This document shows positions 1 to 10,950 of a stretch of DNA of 64,000 bases, piece by piece. Every line of letters starts with the position of its first letter. The stretch's first letter is position 1. A program made the position numbers and the translations under genes. A model generated the notes under the pieces. The model ran no database searches. It had not been told where the DNA came from and saw nothing but the letters and a program-made list of their open reading frames with translations. This DNA is from Hippasteria phrygiana (Eukaryota > Echinodermata > Asteroidea > Valvatida > Goniasteridae), in contig JAZGUH010000260.1 in NCBI GenBank assembly GCA_037893225.1, positions 267,001 to 331,000 of the forward strand, read 5' to 3'.

Positions 1-1993
1 AATACGAAAAACTTGGTATACACAGCTTCGTGATTTTTGTTGTTGTTGTTGTTAATGGTTGTGTAATTACTTACGGATTTGAACCTTTGATTTCTTATTT
101 TATTACGATTAGTCCTGTAAAAAGCATATAAAATGCTCAAGCGATTTTCTCACACGTCACCCACTTTAATGAACTTAGCTATTAACAGTAATTGGATGGA
201 AAATCTTAGTATTTACTAAGAGTTCGTATCTGGATGTTAGTTTTGCCACCTTATTATTTTCAGGTTTCCAACGGAGCAAGTCGTGTTAATGTGAAGCGAG
301 CTCCAAAACGCACGATTACAAAGTAACTAACATTCCAATTTTGAAAGTTAAATTTCGAAAGGAAAAAAAACATTCATGCCATTCTGTGATGATTAAGGTA
401 TCTAATTTGTCATTTCCATTCACATTAATCTTCCGTAATTGTGGTGTTGTAAGTAATTCCACGAAGTGCCTGTAACACGTTCATATTTAACTGTTGATTT
501 TCATGTTCGCCTTTTTTAAAGATATAAGATCAAAATGTGGCTACTTTTCCGTAAAAATGAAAGGTGTTGGCTAAAAATCGATATCCGGCAATGTAGCCTC
601 AAATTTTGCCCCAAATACGACATGCATGCAAAACCACGAGTAACCTAACAATAGAAAAGTATTTATGAAAAACAACAGTTAAATATAAACGTGTTCTGTA
701 CATAAAGTGCATCTTGACATAATTATAAAATGTCTCTTCTTCGCAAATTAGGCCTACACGAGAATGTGAGAGACTATGTAATGGTTTAATTATTCCCAAT
801 ATACCATGCATTGTATTAATTTGAATAGGCTTAGCTTAATGAGGTCGGATACTTGTTTTAAGGGATTATCTCATTAATTGCTATACAGGCACTTTATATT
901 TATAATTATAATTATGGGCTCAATACCGTGTTTGGTGTCGGTTAGTAGGTTGAATAATTTATTTTGGGCGCAAGGCCAATTTTGGAACAATGGAGCGTGC
1001 AAGTCGCTTTTTATGCAAACGTAGGGAGGTTTCGTTAGCGCACGGTAGGTGCGTACGCCAACGATTAGCTCAAAACGGTACGCGACGAAACGTAGTAAAA
1101 CAATGTTCGTTGGTTTATCCGTGTCTTACTTACGTGTAGTGCGACCGCTATCCTTGTAAACAAGGTGATTACGTTTAGGATGAGTGAGGAAAACGTCAAA
1201 CAAGCGCAAAAACTGATGAGGTCACGGGAACTAAACGTAGTCGTCTCTCTAACCGTGCGCTAACGAAACCTCTCTAATTATTGGCACCTAACACTACTCT
1301 TTGTCTTTTACCGAATATTAGAGATAGATGTGGTCTGAAGTTAAGGCCATATTTATCAATTATTTTGGTGATTACTTTTGCACTATTGTTTTCTCTAATA
1401 AACAACATTATAGCAGATTGCAAGCTAAGTCCCGTCAGAAAACAAAGTCGTTCAAAAAAATATAGGACGACACACACGTTGAAGCTCATATGCTTTGTAC
1501 CCGCAATCACTGCTGTATTCTCGCAAAATCTCCCCTTCTTTAGGTCAACTTACATACTCTGTCTTAATAGAGTGGACAGTGGGTAGAACTCAGTGACAAA
1601 TTCACTGAAATTTTTTTCACGGGCAGTCTCGCCTGTAGGCCTAAATTAATTCGCAATACCCAGTGCAAAGAGACATGAGGGGAGTAAGAGGGGAGTTTAA
1701 GGGAGAGAAAACAGGGTCAGGCGGAGGAGATTTAGAGAAGGGGATGGGGGAAGGATGTCAGAGAAGGAAGACTAGCCGGATGTTGCATGGTTGGTTGGTT
1801 GGTTGGACGGTCGTGTGAAGCATAAAGAGTAAACAAGAGACAGGCGAGGAGAGAAAGGGGGGGGGGGGGGTCTTTTCGGGTGATTTCGTTTGGATGGAGA
1901 AGGGGTTGGTTTTAAGCTAACGAGATTTTGGTGTAGTGTTTGTATTAGGTGGAAGCCTCCAGGCTTTAACAATTCTAGATTTTCATATGAGTA
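1..1993. other. No gene recognised; one dispersed repeat and simple repeats
   Basis: No reading frame here has a recognisable domain or codon pattern. The stretch holds a short GTT run near 38-52, four GGTT units near 1791-1807 and a G run of about 14 near 1858-1872. Positions 495-645 match a second copy near 16455-16625 and are listed separately. Confidence 0.6.
495..645. repeat. Dispersed repeat copy, pairs with 16455-16625
   Basis: This stretch is alignable by eye with 16455-16625: both carry a tract reading roughly AAAATCGAT, then GCAATGTAGCC, then a GACATG-TATGCAAAACCA tract in the same order. It gives no credible protein. The class is unknown; it may be part of a larger transposon whose ends I could not find. 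Confidence 0.55.
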
Positions 1994-2042
1994 CACTCTA
2001 AAAACTGTGTTAAACACAATCTTGCTATCAGTTTGTAAACAT

Positions 2043-2315
2043 TTTCAAAGTGAACAAAGAAACTGGCAGGAGCGGGATTCGAACCTGCGACCTCCGGGTT
2101 ACCGTACCGGCGCTCTACCAACTGAGCTATCTTGCCCTATGTTGGCGGTCTCCCAAATTGTCAGTATCTTTGTTCGAGTGGGCGCTAGTCAGAAGTCATA
2201 AACCCAGAATGCCGTATAGCCAGGGATCACACCCAATTTTACGATACAACCTGGGAAGCGACATTGTGGGGATCACTCAATGAGGATACGACTTTTTAAC
2301 TTATAATTCGTCTAA
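2043..2315 (-). mobile_element. tRNA-derived SINE with 14-bp target duplication
   Basis: The insert is flanked by identical copies of CAGTTTGTAAACAT at 2029-2042 and 2316-2329, a target duplication of the size made by LINE machinery, within an otherwise continuous MITE. It consists of a tRNA-like part (2065-2136, minus strand) and a unique body (about 2138-2300). The body lies 5' of the tRNA-like part on the tRNA-sense strand, the reverse of the usual SINE order (tRNA head first). A second copy with the same order is at 62809-63022, so the arrangement is not an accident of this locus. Confidence 0.75.
2065..2136 (-). tRNA. tRNA-like sequence inside SINE (probable pseudo-tRNA)
   Basis: On the minus strand the sequence reads as a 72-nt cloverleaf: acceptor GGCAAGA against TCCTGCC (6 of 7 pairs), D arm GCTC/GAGC with AGTTGGTA loop, and a T arm with loop TTCGAAT. 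The pol III A box and B box (GGTTCGAAT) are intact. The anticodon arm is poor: the stem CCGGT/CCCGG has a mismatch, and the loop ACGGTAA lacks the invariant U at position 33; read literally the anticodon would be GGU. It sits in a retroposed SINE, so it is most likely a tRNA-derived promoter rather than a functional tRNA gene. Confidence 0.5.
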
Positions 2316-2563
2316 CAGTTTGTAAACATGTTTAGAAGCTAAACATTACGTGTCTAATTCCTAAACACCAATGTTCAATGGCTAAACACTATCCGTCAAT
2401 ACGCTAACATGTTTAGTATGTGTTTACAAACTGATAGCAAGAAAAGTGTTCAATTGCTAAACACTGTTTTTGCAGTGTATGAAACTGAAAAATGGGGGAT
2501 TGTTTTAGTGTAATGAGAGTACTTGGGTAATAACCGGCAGAGAGAAAGTGGATGCGAGGAGAC

Positions 2564-2694
2564 TTAGGCCGTGTCCAAATTACTTGGCTATACAGCTTGA
2601 TATAACACACAAGTCTATGTGGTGTGGCTGCAGCCGCTGTCATAGACATGTGTGTGATTTCAAGCCACAGCCAAGTAATTCCGACACGGCCTTA
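2564..2694. mobile_element. Foldback MITE with GGCCGTGTC ends
   Basis: The ends are inverted: TAGGCCGTGTCCAAATTACT at the left and its complement, AGTAATTCCGACACGGCCTTA, at the right, enclosing about 85 bp. The TGTGTCCGAA-type end resembles the small elements at 34190-34314 and 35103-35226. Non-coding. Confidence 0.65.
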
Positions 2695-2730
2695 GAAAGA
2701 GAAATTATGTGATGCTTCTTGATAGAGTTC

Positions 2731-3042
2731 AGAGGCGGATCTATACCTTTCATTCAGGGAGGGGTTGTACCCGCCTATACCGGTACAGTGTACAGTGAGT
2801 TTGTTTTGGCATTCAATAGGGGACCTTTAACAATAGAGGACACTAGGGCTACGTTTGAAAATCGTGTACAAAATCAATGAGGGTCCTTGCCAAAAAGGAG
2901 GTCCCCGATTGAAGGTGTTTACCCACTGGTAACAAGGATGTAGTTTAGCATTGCTTATCACAATTTTGTTCAGCAGCCCAAGGGGGGGGGGGGGGGGGGG
3001 GTTGCAACCCCCACAACCCCCACCCCCTCTAGATCCGCCCCA
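2731..3042. mobile_element. hAT-like MITE relic with 20-G run
   Basis: It starts at AGGCGGATCTA and ends at TCTAGATCCGCCCC, imperfect inverted ends of the CAGGGGCGGATCC type seen complete at 21325-21664. A run of 20 G (2982-3001) lies near the right end. The right part (CAGCAGCCCAAGGGGG, then CCCCCACAACCC and CCCTCTAGATCCGCCCC) matches 33520-33593, so the two belong to one family. No coding capacity. Confidence 0.65.
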
Positions 3043-3902
3043 TGGGGTTGGAGAGATGGATGGGATGAAAAGCCGTTTCAATTAGGAGATGCATATGAGA
3101 CTATCACACCTATCTGTTGTATTGGTCTGGTGCCTTTATGCCATTTAATCCATTGTGAGCAGTTGATTCTCGACGTTTCTTTCATGACGCATCTCACATG
3201 CACGAGTCTCGCATGTTCCATGTCATACTACACTTTATAGGTTTGTGGGATTTAGTGTTGAAAATGCAATTGCGATCAAGCATAGGCCAAGTCAATGTAC
3301 CGTATTAAACAGTTATTTCAAAAAGCTCATTCGACCAATAATCGTGACTTGCTCCAGAATTTCTGTTCGCGCCCTTGTCATGCGTTTATGCAGAACGACA
3401 GTAGATCATGTCTCACTCTTACGAAATCAAGGAGTAAGTCGAAAATTGTTGGTTGATTTTCAGGATCTATTCATCAATGTATGGTTAATTAGTCGTGTCC
3501 GGTTTGTCATGCCAAAAATGTCATTATTCATAAAATGTTTTCGTTGTTCACTAAAATGTTAACAACATACCGGTAACCTTCAGAAAAATTGATTGTCTTA
3601 TTGCTTTGTTTTAGATTAAGTTCGTCTATCTGATTCCATCCCTGAAAAGATGCAGCATCTAAATAACCCATTGCCTTTTCAACCAAAATGTCTGCACTAT
3701 AGGAGAAAAGCGTACGAGATACACCCTGTAAAATGTTGAAGTCGAACGCGAGTTTGTAACCTTTTTCCTTCTATCGATGGAGGTGTAACTGGTATATTAT
3801 ATAGTTTGTTTCTTTCCTGAATTGCTGTGAACAAGTTATACGTAAGCCTATTTACAGTTCGTGGGTCACGTGGTAATGTAATGATCATACCACGTAGGCC
3901 TA
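3043..3902. other. No gene recognised
   Basis: The longest open frame (105 codons at 3245-3562, plus strand) has no domain I recognise, no repeat partner and no credible start context. I see nothing else supportable in this stretch. Confidence 0.5.
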
Positions 3903-4056
3903 TAGAGTACCGAAGTCTGACGTCAGTTGGCATGACAACTGGTGCCAAACAAATGTACATTTCGACTGTTCCTTTGTTAACAGGCAGTCATGCAAACACA
4001 TAACAAAAGTATTCTGGTTCCAACATTGCATTGACGTCATCACTTCGGTGCTCTAT
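3903..4056 (+). mobile_element. MITE with CRE-like ends, copy 1
   Basis: A 154-bp element with inverted ends of the form AGAGTACCGAAGTCTGACGTCA and TGACGTCATCACTTCGGTGCTCT. Other copies are at 41893-42047 (same orientation) and 56208-56322 (opposite orientation). The left end carries the full palindrome TGACGTCA, which is the cAMP-response element consensus. A TA on each side may be the target duplication. Non-coding. Confidence 0.75.
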
Positions 4057-5828
4057 GGTAGTGTCTGTTAGTGAGTTTAAGCGAATCTTTTTTTTAAATT
4101 ACTATAAGTTAAAATTGACAAATATCGGATAAACAATGAAGGCAGATAAATATATATATATATATATATATACATATATTGAAAATTAACAAAGCAAAAA
4201 TGAACATGGAACCTAAATAAAAATTTAAATTTCATTATGCAGCCCAGTGATTGTTTGTATGAAGTCAATGTTCCCTGGAAACATCTTCAAGATCTCTCGG
4301 GCACGGTACGCTTGAGACAGGGGAAGATCTAGAAGGAGCAGTGCTGTTTATACGGCTTACCAAGAATAACATGGAAGCGACTTCTCCCGATTAGAAAATA
4401 TCCTTCGTAGTTATCTCAACAAAAAATGAGCCTGTTTGGAACCCAAATATTGAAGTTGGCTGCGCCGGGCAGTGGCGAGGCGGAATTAGCCTCCGGATTA
4501 GGCACGGCGTATTTGTGTAAGTGCTGTCATCCACTCATGACATCAGCAACCTCCCCCCCTGACCCCGTGAAAAAAAAACAGCAATTGCCTCAATGTATTT
4601 TCAACGCTCAAAAACAAATCCCTTGTTAGATACTCGTGTCAGTTTCCGTTTATCTCCCTATTGAACGCATAATGACGTCTTTCAGTTTGTTTTTAAAACT
4701 CAATCATTTTAAAACAAAATGTGCACGAATTATAGATACCGCATGCGTTCGCCGGCAAACGAAAACGTCTGACGGTCGGATTTTGTGCTGGCAGTAACCC
4801 AGATCTGTCTCGAAGCACCGTGTTTGTTGAACTAGATTTTCCAGTCCTGTTTATTTTGATGACTTAATCCCCGGAATTAGCTGCCTCGGTACTGCCTTAT
4901 AATTTCGTCAGCCGCCGTAGCTGTACACGCCCACGCGCTCGAGTGAAAAAACATTTCATGCAACTCGAATCATCAGGGCAGCTAGCCGGGCATTGTGATT
5001 ATAATCTAATCCATTCAGTTGGACTGACGGACGGCATTATTCAATTCCAGCCAGGAAGTCTGCTGAGAGAAATGCTCGCGATGATCCCCACTTGACGTAT
5101 GGGGAAGCGACACCATCCACGCCGGATCTGCAGGCATCCCGTCGCCGGAATGTAGGTCGTTTTCTGAACCGTTTCAGAAAGAAAAAAATCAGATCCCCGT
5201 TTTATTTCTGACAACCAGCGGCGTAGCAAAGTCGAGCGTGTTTCCCCCTCCCCCACTGTAAATTTCGCAAACGGAGAAAATAATAGTAATCTTAAGAAAA
5301 ATACAGCAACGACACAGGAAACATTTAACTACTGCATTACTTTGAAACAAGTGTTAGTCCTACATAAAATGATCATGGTTAACTGGTTTAATTCCCCCCC
5401 CCCCCCCCCCCCCCCCCAATGTAACATCCAGCCCCCCACTCTCTCCCATGGAGAGAGCCCTGGCTGTGCTGCTGCTAACATTTACCCCTTTGCGATAGAA
5501 AAGGGTGGGTGATAGAGGAATCCCACAACGACGAGTTTAGCGCCGATCTGCGCACTTCCGCGTTTGAAAACGAGGATCTCAATGTCACAGTAAACAACTT
5601 TATGCTAATCATGCGCCTGCGCTGCCTTTTATGGCCTGATTAATTCATGCATGAATGAATGTGCTGAAAAGCGTTGTTTTGTTTGCCACTGACATTCTCG
5701 CTTTCAACCCGGAAGTGCGCAGAAGGGGTAATGTGAAATTCATCTATTGCCAGTCTGGTTATCTGACCTGATTCCCTGACGATTCTTGGTAAATGTAGGC
5801 CAGGTTAGACTTGTCCCCGCCCTCATAT
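4057..5828. other. No gene recognised; TA repeat and 24-C run
   Basis: The stretch contains a TA dinucleotide run (about 4150-4173) and a pure run of 24 C at 5394-5417. Short open frames at 4426-4629 and 5041-5256 have no recognisable motifs. Confidence 0.5.
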
Positions 5829-6043
5829 ACATATGATGCGCGATATGGGGCAGAGGGAACCCCCCCCCCCCCCCCCCTCTTTTGTGTTGGTTATTGTGTT
5901 CCTGGAATCTCAGGAATTCTTTTCAGGTGTCAAGGGGGATGTGTTAGGTAATAATAGTCTGGAGAGTGTATAGGGTATGGGGACAAAACAAAGGGGGTGG
6001 GGGGGGGGGGGTACCCCTCTGCCCCATATCGTGCTGGGTATGT
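5829..6043 (+). mobile_element. MITE, CGATATGGGGCAGAGG family copy 1
   Basis: The inverted ends are GCGATATGGGGCAGAGGG and CCTCTGCCCCATATCGTG, each next to a C or G homopolymer that varies in length among copies. The core includes TTTTGTGTTGG, GAATCTCAGGAATTCTTTTC and TAATAGTCTGGAG. Further copies: 33072-33254, 44924-45109, 53709-53848 (partial) and 55335-55531. Copies 3 and 5 are inverted relative to this one. No coding potential. Confidence 0.8.
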
Positions 6044-6588
6044 GACCGGATCCTACGAAATTAGTTGACTTGTAACTCAAAAGTAACTCTGCCGACTTGT
6101 GAATCATTTTGTTGGTTTGGGTCACATATGGGGACTGTAGCTTGCATATACAGGTTTTGTAACCGCTTTTGATTCGCCCTCGTGTACAGAAGCTTAAATG
6201 ATGAAAACATTATTTTGTCGAATGCAGGTGTGTTTTGCCAAGTTTTTGCAACGGTTGGGAACATTGGATTGCATTATGTGTGTGCTAATTGAAGCACCAC
6301 AATTAGCATAACCCAGAGAAATTCCTTCTGGTGTATGATAATTCGTATTTAGTATTACTAGCTAACGGAACCCATATTCGAAGTCAGAAAGATCATGGAA
6401 GGACCGGGAACCAGTTTAATTCATGCAGCCACCACGGCTAGAAATATATCATGACGCACAGCGCCAGTCCGAGTGACGCCATCGTGGCAACGTTAAAAAA
6501 AATGGCCTAGGCCTACACCCTTGCCAAATCTGGTCAGCAAAATACTACAAGAGTATGTCATTGATATATATCAGGTTCGACAACAGGT

Positions 6589-6725
6589 ATTAGCCTTTTA
6601 GAGGTATGGTGGACACAATAGGAGGGCGCTATTTGATTTGGGTATACCTTTTGTGCCATACAAAAGGTTTACCCAAATCAAATAGCGCCCTCCTATTGTG
6701 TCCGCCATACCTCTAAAAGGCTAAT
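6589..6725. repeat. Near-perfect 137-bp palindrome
   Basis: Two arms of about 64 bp run from ATTAGCCTTTTAGAGG to its exact complement CCTCTAAAAGGCTAAT with a spacer of only about 8 bases around 6652-6659. The arms differ at only two or three positions. It looks like a foldback-type element; no second copy was found in the window. Confidence 0.85.
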
Positions 6726-8559
6726 GGCAGGCATTTCACACCCAACCATCGTGAACATCAACGATGATATCCGAAAGTTCGGAAGAGTTATGACATTTTT
6801 TGACTAACATGTCTCCGGGCGGATATTCAAATATGCAACCAGGAATGTATATGCATCATAAAGCAGCAAATGATAGCCTATCTGACATAATAAGAAGCAT
6901 CCATTAAAGGTTTGGGGAATTTCTTTTCTAGGTCAGTGTAATTTTTTTTCGAAAAAGCGAAAAGTGAACTACAAGGAGTTATCTCAAACCCACTTTCAAA
7001 GAATGAGTGCGCGCCTGTTGTAAATGTAACTCTATCTAGCGCTCACGCGCACGTGACCCCGATACCTCTACGACCTTATTGGGTGCGTTCGAGTGGCTTA
7101 CCCGGATCGACTCGGTGAAGGCAGACAGGTTAGACACGAGAGCTGGGCTAATAGAACGCTCAAACGCCCTCTCCTGTTGATGTCACCTAACACTTGAGTC
7201 GGCGATTGTGTAGTTACGGACACCTCTTTATATTTGATCCATTTCGAGTCAAGGTTGTTTATATAATTTCAAAATGAATTTATCGACCTAAAGTATACTT
7301 CTAATAACATCATTTTTGTTGTAATCTTGAACAGTTTCCTGCGGTAGAAAATGCAATTTTCTTACGTATTTTGCGGTTCGTGTCTGGCGAATCAGTGCGG
7401 TCTTCGCCATCTTTATTTTCGTGTTGCGTTTTGTCATCTTCGTTGTCGTTTTACCCCAAACATTTTCCACACAAAAATTAAAAACTCTGCCTGTTGCTTT
7501 TTAATGTCGCAATCTAGTTTGCTAAGTCCGATAACTTAAAAGTGGATTTTGTTCTCTTATAAAAATATAGGAACAGTCCTTAACCACACAATCGCCCTTG
7601 AGGTCAGCCATTTTTAATTCCTTAACGCGGGAAAGACCGGCCAGATGGTCTGGTCGTGGGCCGAATCAGCAGCAATTGGTCACTGGAGAATATCCCGCTC
7701 TACTCCAGGCCAATTGAAGAAAGGTTTTTGCAGATGACTCCGTGAAAAGTGAGGTTTGGCGGTTGCATTACCCGGTCTGTCTTAATTCAAGCCAGCAGTA
7801 TTTAAACTGCCGTCTGTCGGTTTTTGTGCATCACCATGATTAAACTAATTTCATTATTAAAATAAGGCATTTTTAAGGGAAACTGGGGGAAAGCATGCTG
7901 GAGTATACCAATATCTAGCTAATAGTTGTTTTCTATTTATTTTTCGAAATAACCCCCTTTTTGCTCCCGACCACGCGCTCCAAAATCCAATTGTGTTTTT
8001 GATCATATTTCTTGTTTCATCATATTCTTGCTTTTTTCCGAAATTTATCTCCAATGAAAACTAGACTTGAAAACAAAGGATTTTTTTGGAGCATTCCGTT
8101 TTTGTTTCAAGTCTCATTACCTCCAATAAAAACTATCCAAACTGTGTTAAAATCTCTAGTTTAGACAGTTTTACCTTCGAGGCTGAAAATGTCTACGATA
8201 CACCAACTGACAGCTTAATATCTTGCTTGAAGTCGAACAGTGAAGTCAAAACTACACTTTAAAATAACAAATTCGTTTTTACAGGATCGGTCCTAATTTC
8301 ATAATAGCATTTTCTGAATATCTGACAAATTGATATTTATCGACTCGTGCCCAAAGGTATTCTGGAAAGTTTAATTTTATCTGGGTCGACAATACTCGCG
8401 ATACAGTTTACTCCAACATAAAGGCAAAAAACAGATCAATACCAATTTGAATCAGGGAACGTGTGCGTCTAATGTAGTATTGATGCTTCACGCTGGTTAA
8501 CCAGCAATTGGGTTATTCGTCTGACAGCAAGTTCCGCATTTAACTATGGGTGTTAACTA
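6726..8559. other. No gene recognised
   Basis: Open frames here (for example 7288-7539 on both strands and 7857-8054 minus) overlap each other and show no domain. I see no repeat copies or RNA genes. Confidence 0.5.
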
Positions 8560-9547
8560 AACTCCTCAAAAAAAGTTCGGAAACTCAAGTTTGACAGACG
8601 ATTTCTCTCTTGTTTCTAACTCCTTTTCCTTGAATTTGGTATCATTGGAAAGCCCTGTTATTCGTCTTTACAATGATGTGTCATTTGTTATGATTAAGCA
8701 ATTAGGGGATGTGCAGCTGAATATAGGGGTGGGTGTAAAGTTAAATGTTACAAAAGGCATTGCTATTGTCCAAAAGTGTATTGACTCTTGCTGTTAGGAG
8801 TTGTTTGGAGGATTGGTGTGTCTTGAATGATTCTCAGCTTACTAACCATTATTTAAAGGTTGTAAGCCATAAATGATAATTGTGCGGGAAAAGTTCAGAA
8901 ATCCACATGGCCTGTCACAATCAATTGCCTCCGGGATAGCAACTCTGTTGTTAATGTGCTTGCGTTTCAAAAAGAGTAAAAGAATTTGTCATTTTCTGCA
9001 CTTAAACACCCAGTAATGCTCCATCAGTAACAAGAAGTCTCTCTCACAGTACAATGCAACACTAACAAAAAACAAAAACAAAAGACGTAAGGAAAGTCCT
9101 TTTTCTTGTTGAATCATTGAACAGTTTCTTCATTGAACAATGTTAAGTCAGGAGCCTCAGTAGCGGGTGGAAGACCCGAATGCAGCGACAACAACCTGGC
9201 ACCTCCTCCTCATACTGTTCACGAGCCGGGTCACACGTTGCTGTGGGATGGCGTCCCATTCATCAATCAGGATCTGTTGCAGATCTGTTGCACATTCCCA
9301 TCCTCCAAGCAAAAGGGGAATGCACTGTATGACAATAGCAATGCATTTTGTAACATTTCACTTTACACCCACCCCCATTATTCAGCTGTGCTGCACATCC
9401 CCTAATTGCTTAATCATAACAAATGACACATCATTGTAAAGAAGAATAACAGGGCTTTCCAATGATACCAAATTCAAGGAAAAGGAAATGGAAACAAGAG
9501 AGAAATCGTCTGTCAAACTTGAGTTTCCGAACTTATTTTGAGGAGTT
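8560..9547 (-). mobile_element. Internally deleted Tc1-like transposon with long TIRs
   Basis: The element is bounded by TA on both sides (8558-8559 and 9548-9549), the Tc1/mariner target. Its ends read AACTCCTCAAAAAAAGTTCG and the inverse CGAACTTATTTTGAGGAGTT. The inverted repeats extend for roughly 220 bp each (about 8560-8780 and 9313-9547). Between them lies the remnant of a transposase C-terminus on the minus strand (9157-9305). At 988 bp it is shorter than a typical complete Tc1 element (about 1.3-1.7 kb), consistent with loss of most of the gene. Confidence 0.85.
9157..9305 (-). pseudogene. Tc1-like transposase, C-terminal remnant
   Basis: The minus-strand frame ending at the stop at 9157-9159 reads ILIDEWDAIPQQRVTRLVNS followed by MRRRCQVVVAAFGSSTRY. 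This matches the known C-terminal pattern of Tc1-family transposases (EW-x-IP-x2-x2-x-LV-x-SM-x2-R-C-x-AV-x2-x2-G-x2-x-Y). The DDE catalytic core is absent, so the fragment cannot be active. It sits between the long inverted repeats of the element at 8560-9547, which fits an internally deleted copy. Start not defined; roughly 49 residues are readable. Confidence 0.8.
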
Positions 9548-9590
9548 TATATTTCACCCAATCGGAAAAAACAAAACTACTTAATTATTA

Positions 9591-10938
9591 ATATCGTTTC
9601 GGTTTGCGGTAAATCATGTGTTTATCTCAACTAACGAGAGGTATGGGTTCTGAAAAGAACCTTATCGCACAACTCGTATCTCAACCTTCGTTAAGGGTTC
9701 AAGGGGAGAACCAATTTTCTACAACTCGTTTTCTCTACTGTCGATAAGTGAGAAATATGATTCAGGGGAGAACCATGGGGACTTCACGGGTTAATATGGT
9801 TCAGAGAGAACCATGGGGACTTCTCGGGTTGTTCTCAACGTTTCGATTAGCCTGCTCTAATCTTCGTCAGGAGAATGAGGAGGTTTGCCGATGCAGCTCC
9901 TTAAGTAGTATTTGCTGGGATTGTGTGTAGAAAGGGAAGCGTTCCGATTGGTGCCACTGTTGTGTGATGTGTTGTGGTTGGTTGCCACTATGGTATTGTT
10001 CTTGTTGTGTGTGTTGTGATTGGTTGACACCGTGGTATTGTGTGCGTTTTCTGCTGTGTGCGAGTTGCCTGCTCGCTGAGGCGTGTCAGTTGACTGTGGG
10101 GTGTGAGTGTTGGTGGATGGTAGGATTGAATGCCAGATGTTGCTGATGAAATAGCCGATGTCCTGGGGGACAGTGTCATGTTTATGAATCTCAATAGCCT
10201 CTCTGATACGAAGGGTATACCAATGCTTCTCCGGGGCTATGATCTCTGCATTCTGCCAGTCAATAATGTGGTCCAAATCGGTGCATGGAGTGTTTAATGA
10301 TCGCAGATTTGTAAAATTCACCTTTGCGGCCGTGGTCCTTGTGTTCCTTGAGCCTGGTCGTAAGGTCTCTGCCGGTCTCGCCAATGTACACTTTACCACA
10401 AGTGCAAGGAATTCGGTAAACTCCCGCTTGACGGCTTGGATCATGTCTGTCCTTGTGGGTGTGTAACTTCGTTTCCAACTTGTTTCGAGTCCGGTAGTAG
10501 ACCTTGATGTCAGCTTCCCTCAGGATACGCTGAATCTTGTGTGAAGTATGGCCAATGTATGGTAGGACGGCAATTGGTTTTTCGGTTGCGACCGGGGGTT
10601 GAGGCGCGTTCCTAATCGGGAGGAACTTGAGCTTATCAGGTCTGTACCCATTGTCTCTTAACACGGCGTTAAGATGATTTAACTCGGATGGCAAGTGCTC
10701 TTTATCACTGATGATGTGTGCCCTTCGAAGTAGGGTGCGATTCACAGAGGATTTCACGGACGGTGGGTGGAAAGACCGGGAATTTAGGTAGCGGTCTGTG
10801 TGTGTAGGTTTTCTGTAAACCGAATGCCCAAGTGGGCCATCAACCCGTTTGGAAATGAGTACATCAAGGAAAGGCAACGAGTCGGATGTCTCAGTTTCCA
10901 TGGTAAATTGAATGCTCGGATGTTGCCTCAAAACTTAT
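9591..10938 (-). mobile_element. Penelope-like retroelement, 5' truncated
   Basis: A minus-strand retroelement flanked by ACTTAATTATTA at 9579-9590 and 10939-10950, a 12-bp target duplication. It carries the end of a reverse transcriptase plus a GIY-YIG endonuclease and a long 3' tail. The 5' side stops abruptly at about 10932, in the last reverse transcriptase segment, so most of the RT domain is missing, as expected for truncated retro-insertion. The sequence it landed in resembles the TTAA-ended family seen at 44097-44500. Confidence 0.85.
9857..10931 (-). pseudogene. Penelope-like RT C-terminus with GIY-YIG endonuclease, frameshifted
   Basis: The frame starting near 10931 opens with HPSIQFTMETE-x-SDSLPFLDVLI, typical of the RT thumb region in Penelope-like elements. 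After about 150 residues comes a GIY-YIG nuclease domain: GVYRIPCTCGKVYIGETGRD followed by the TRLKEHKDH segment. The reading frame then shifts near 10281-10290. The downstream frame continues with DLDHIIDWQNAEII, a RIREAIEIHKH segment typical of the same proteins, and a Thr/Asn/His-rich tail ending at 9857. A one-base indel explains the break. Upstream RT motifs with the YADD active site are absent, so this is a dead fragment. The GIY-YIG domain would nick target DNA during retrotransposition in an intact copy. Confidence 0.85.
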
Positions 10939-10950
10939 ACTTAATTATTA

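Larger units (their letters stand above)
1994..2477 (+). mobile_element. MITE, AAACA family copy 1 (interrupted by a SINE)
   Basis: A short non-autonomous DNA element whose two ends are inverted copies of about 60 bp, running from CACTCTAAAAACTGTGTT to a matching AAACACTGTTTTTGCAGTG end. Internal landmarks shared with other copies are ATCTTGCTATCAGTTTGTAAAC and its inverse. Copies lie at 20968-21190, 34466-34690 (opposite orientation) and 58256-58485. This copy is split at 2043-2315 by a SINE. The superfamily is not known; no transposase of matching ends was seen. Confidence 0.8.

Noticed and set aside
2050..2283. Plus-strand open frame across the SINE (SGIRTCDLRVTV...)
   Set aside because: It is the antisense of the tRNA-like sequence; such GIRTCDLR peptides are a common artefact of translating tRNA genes.
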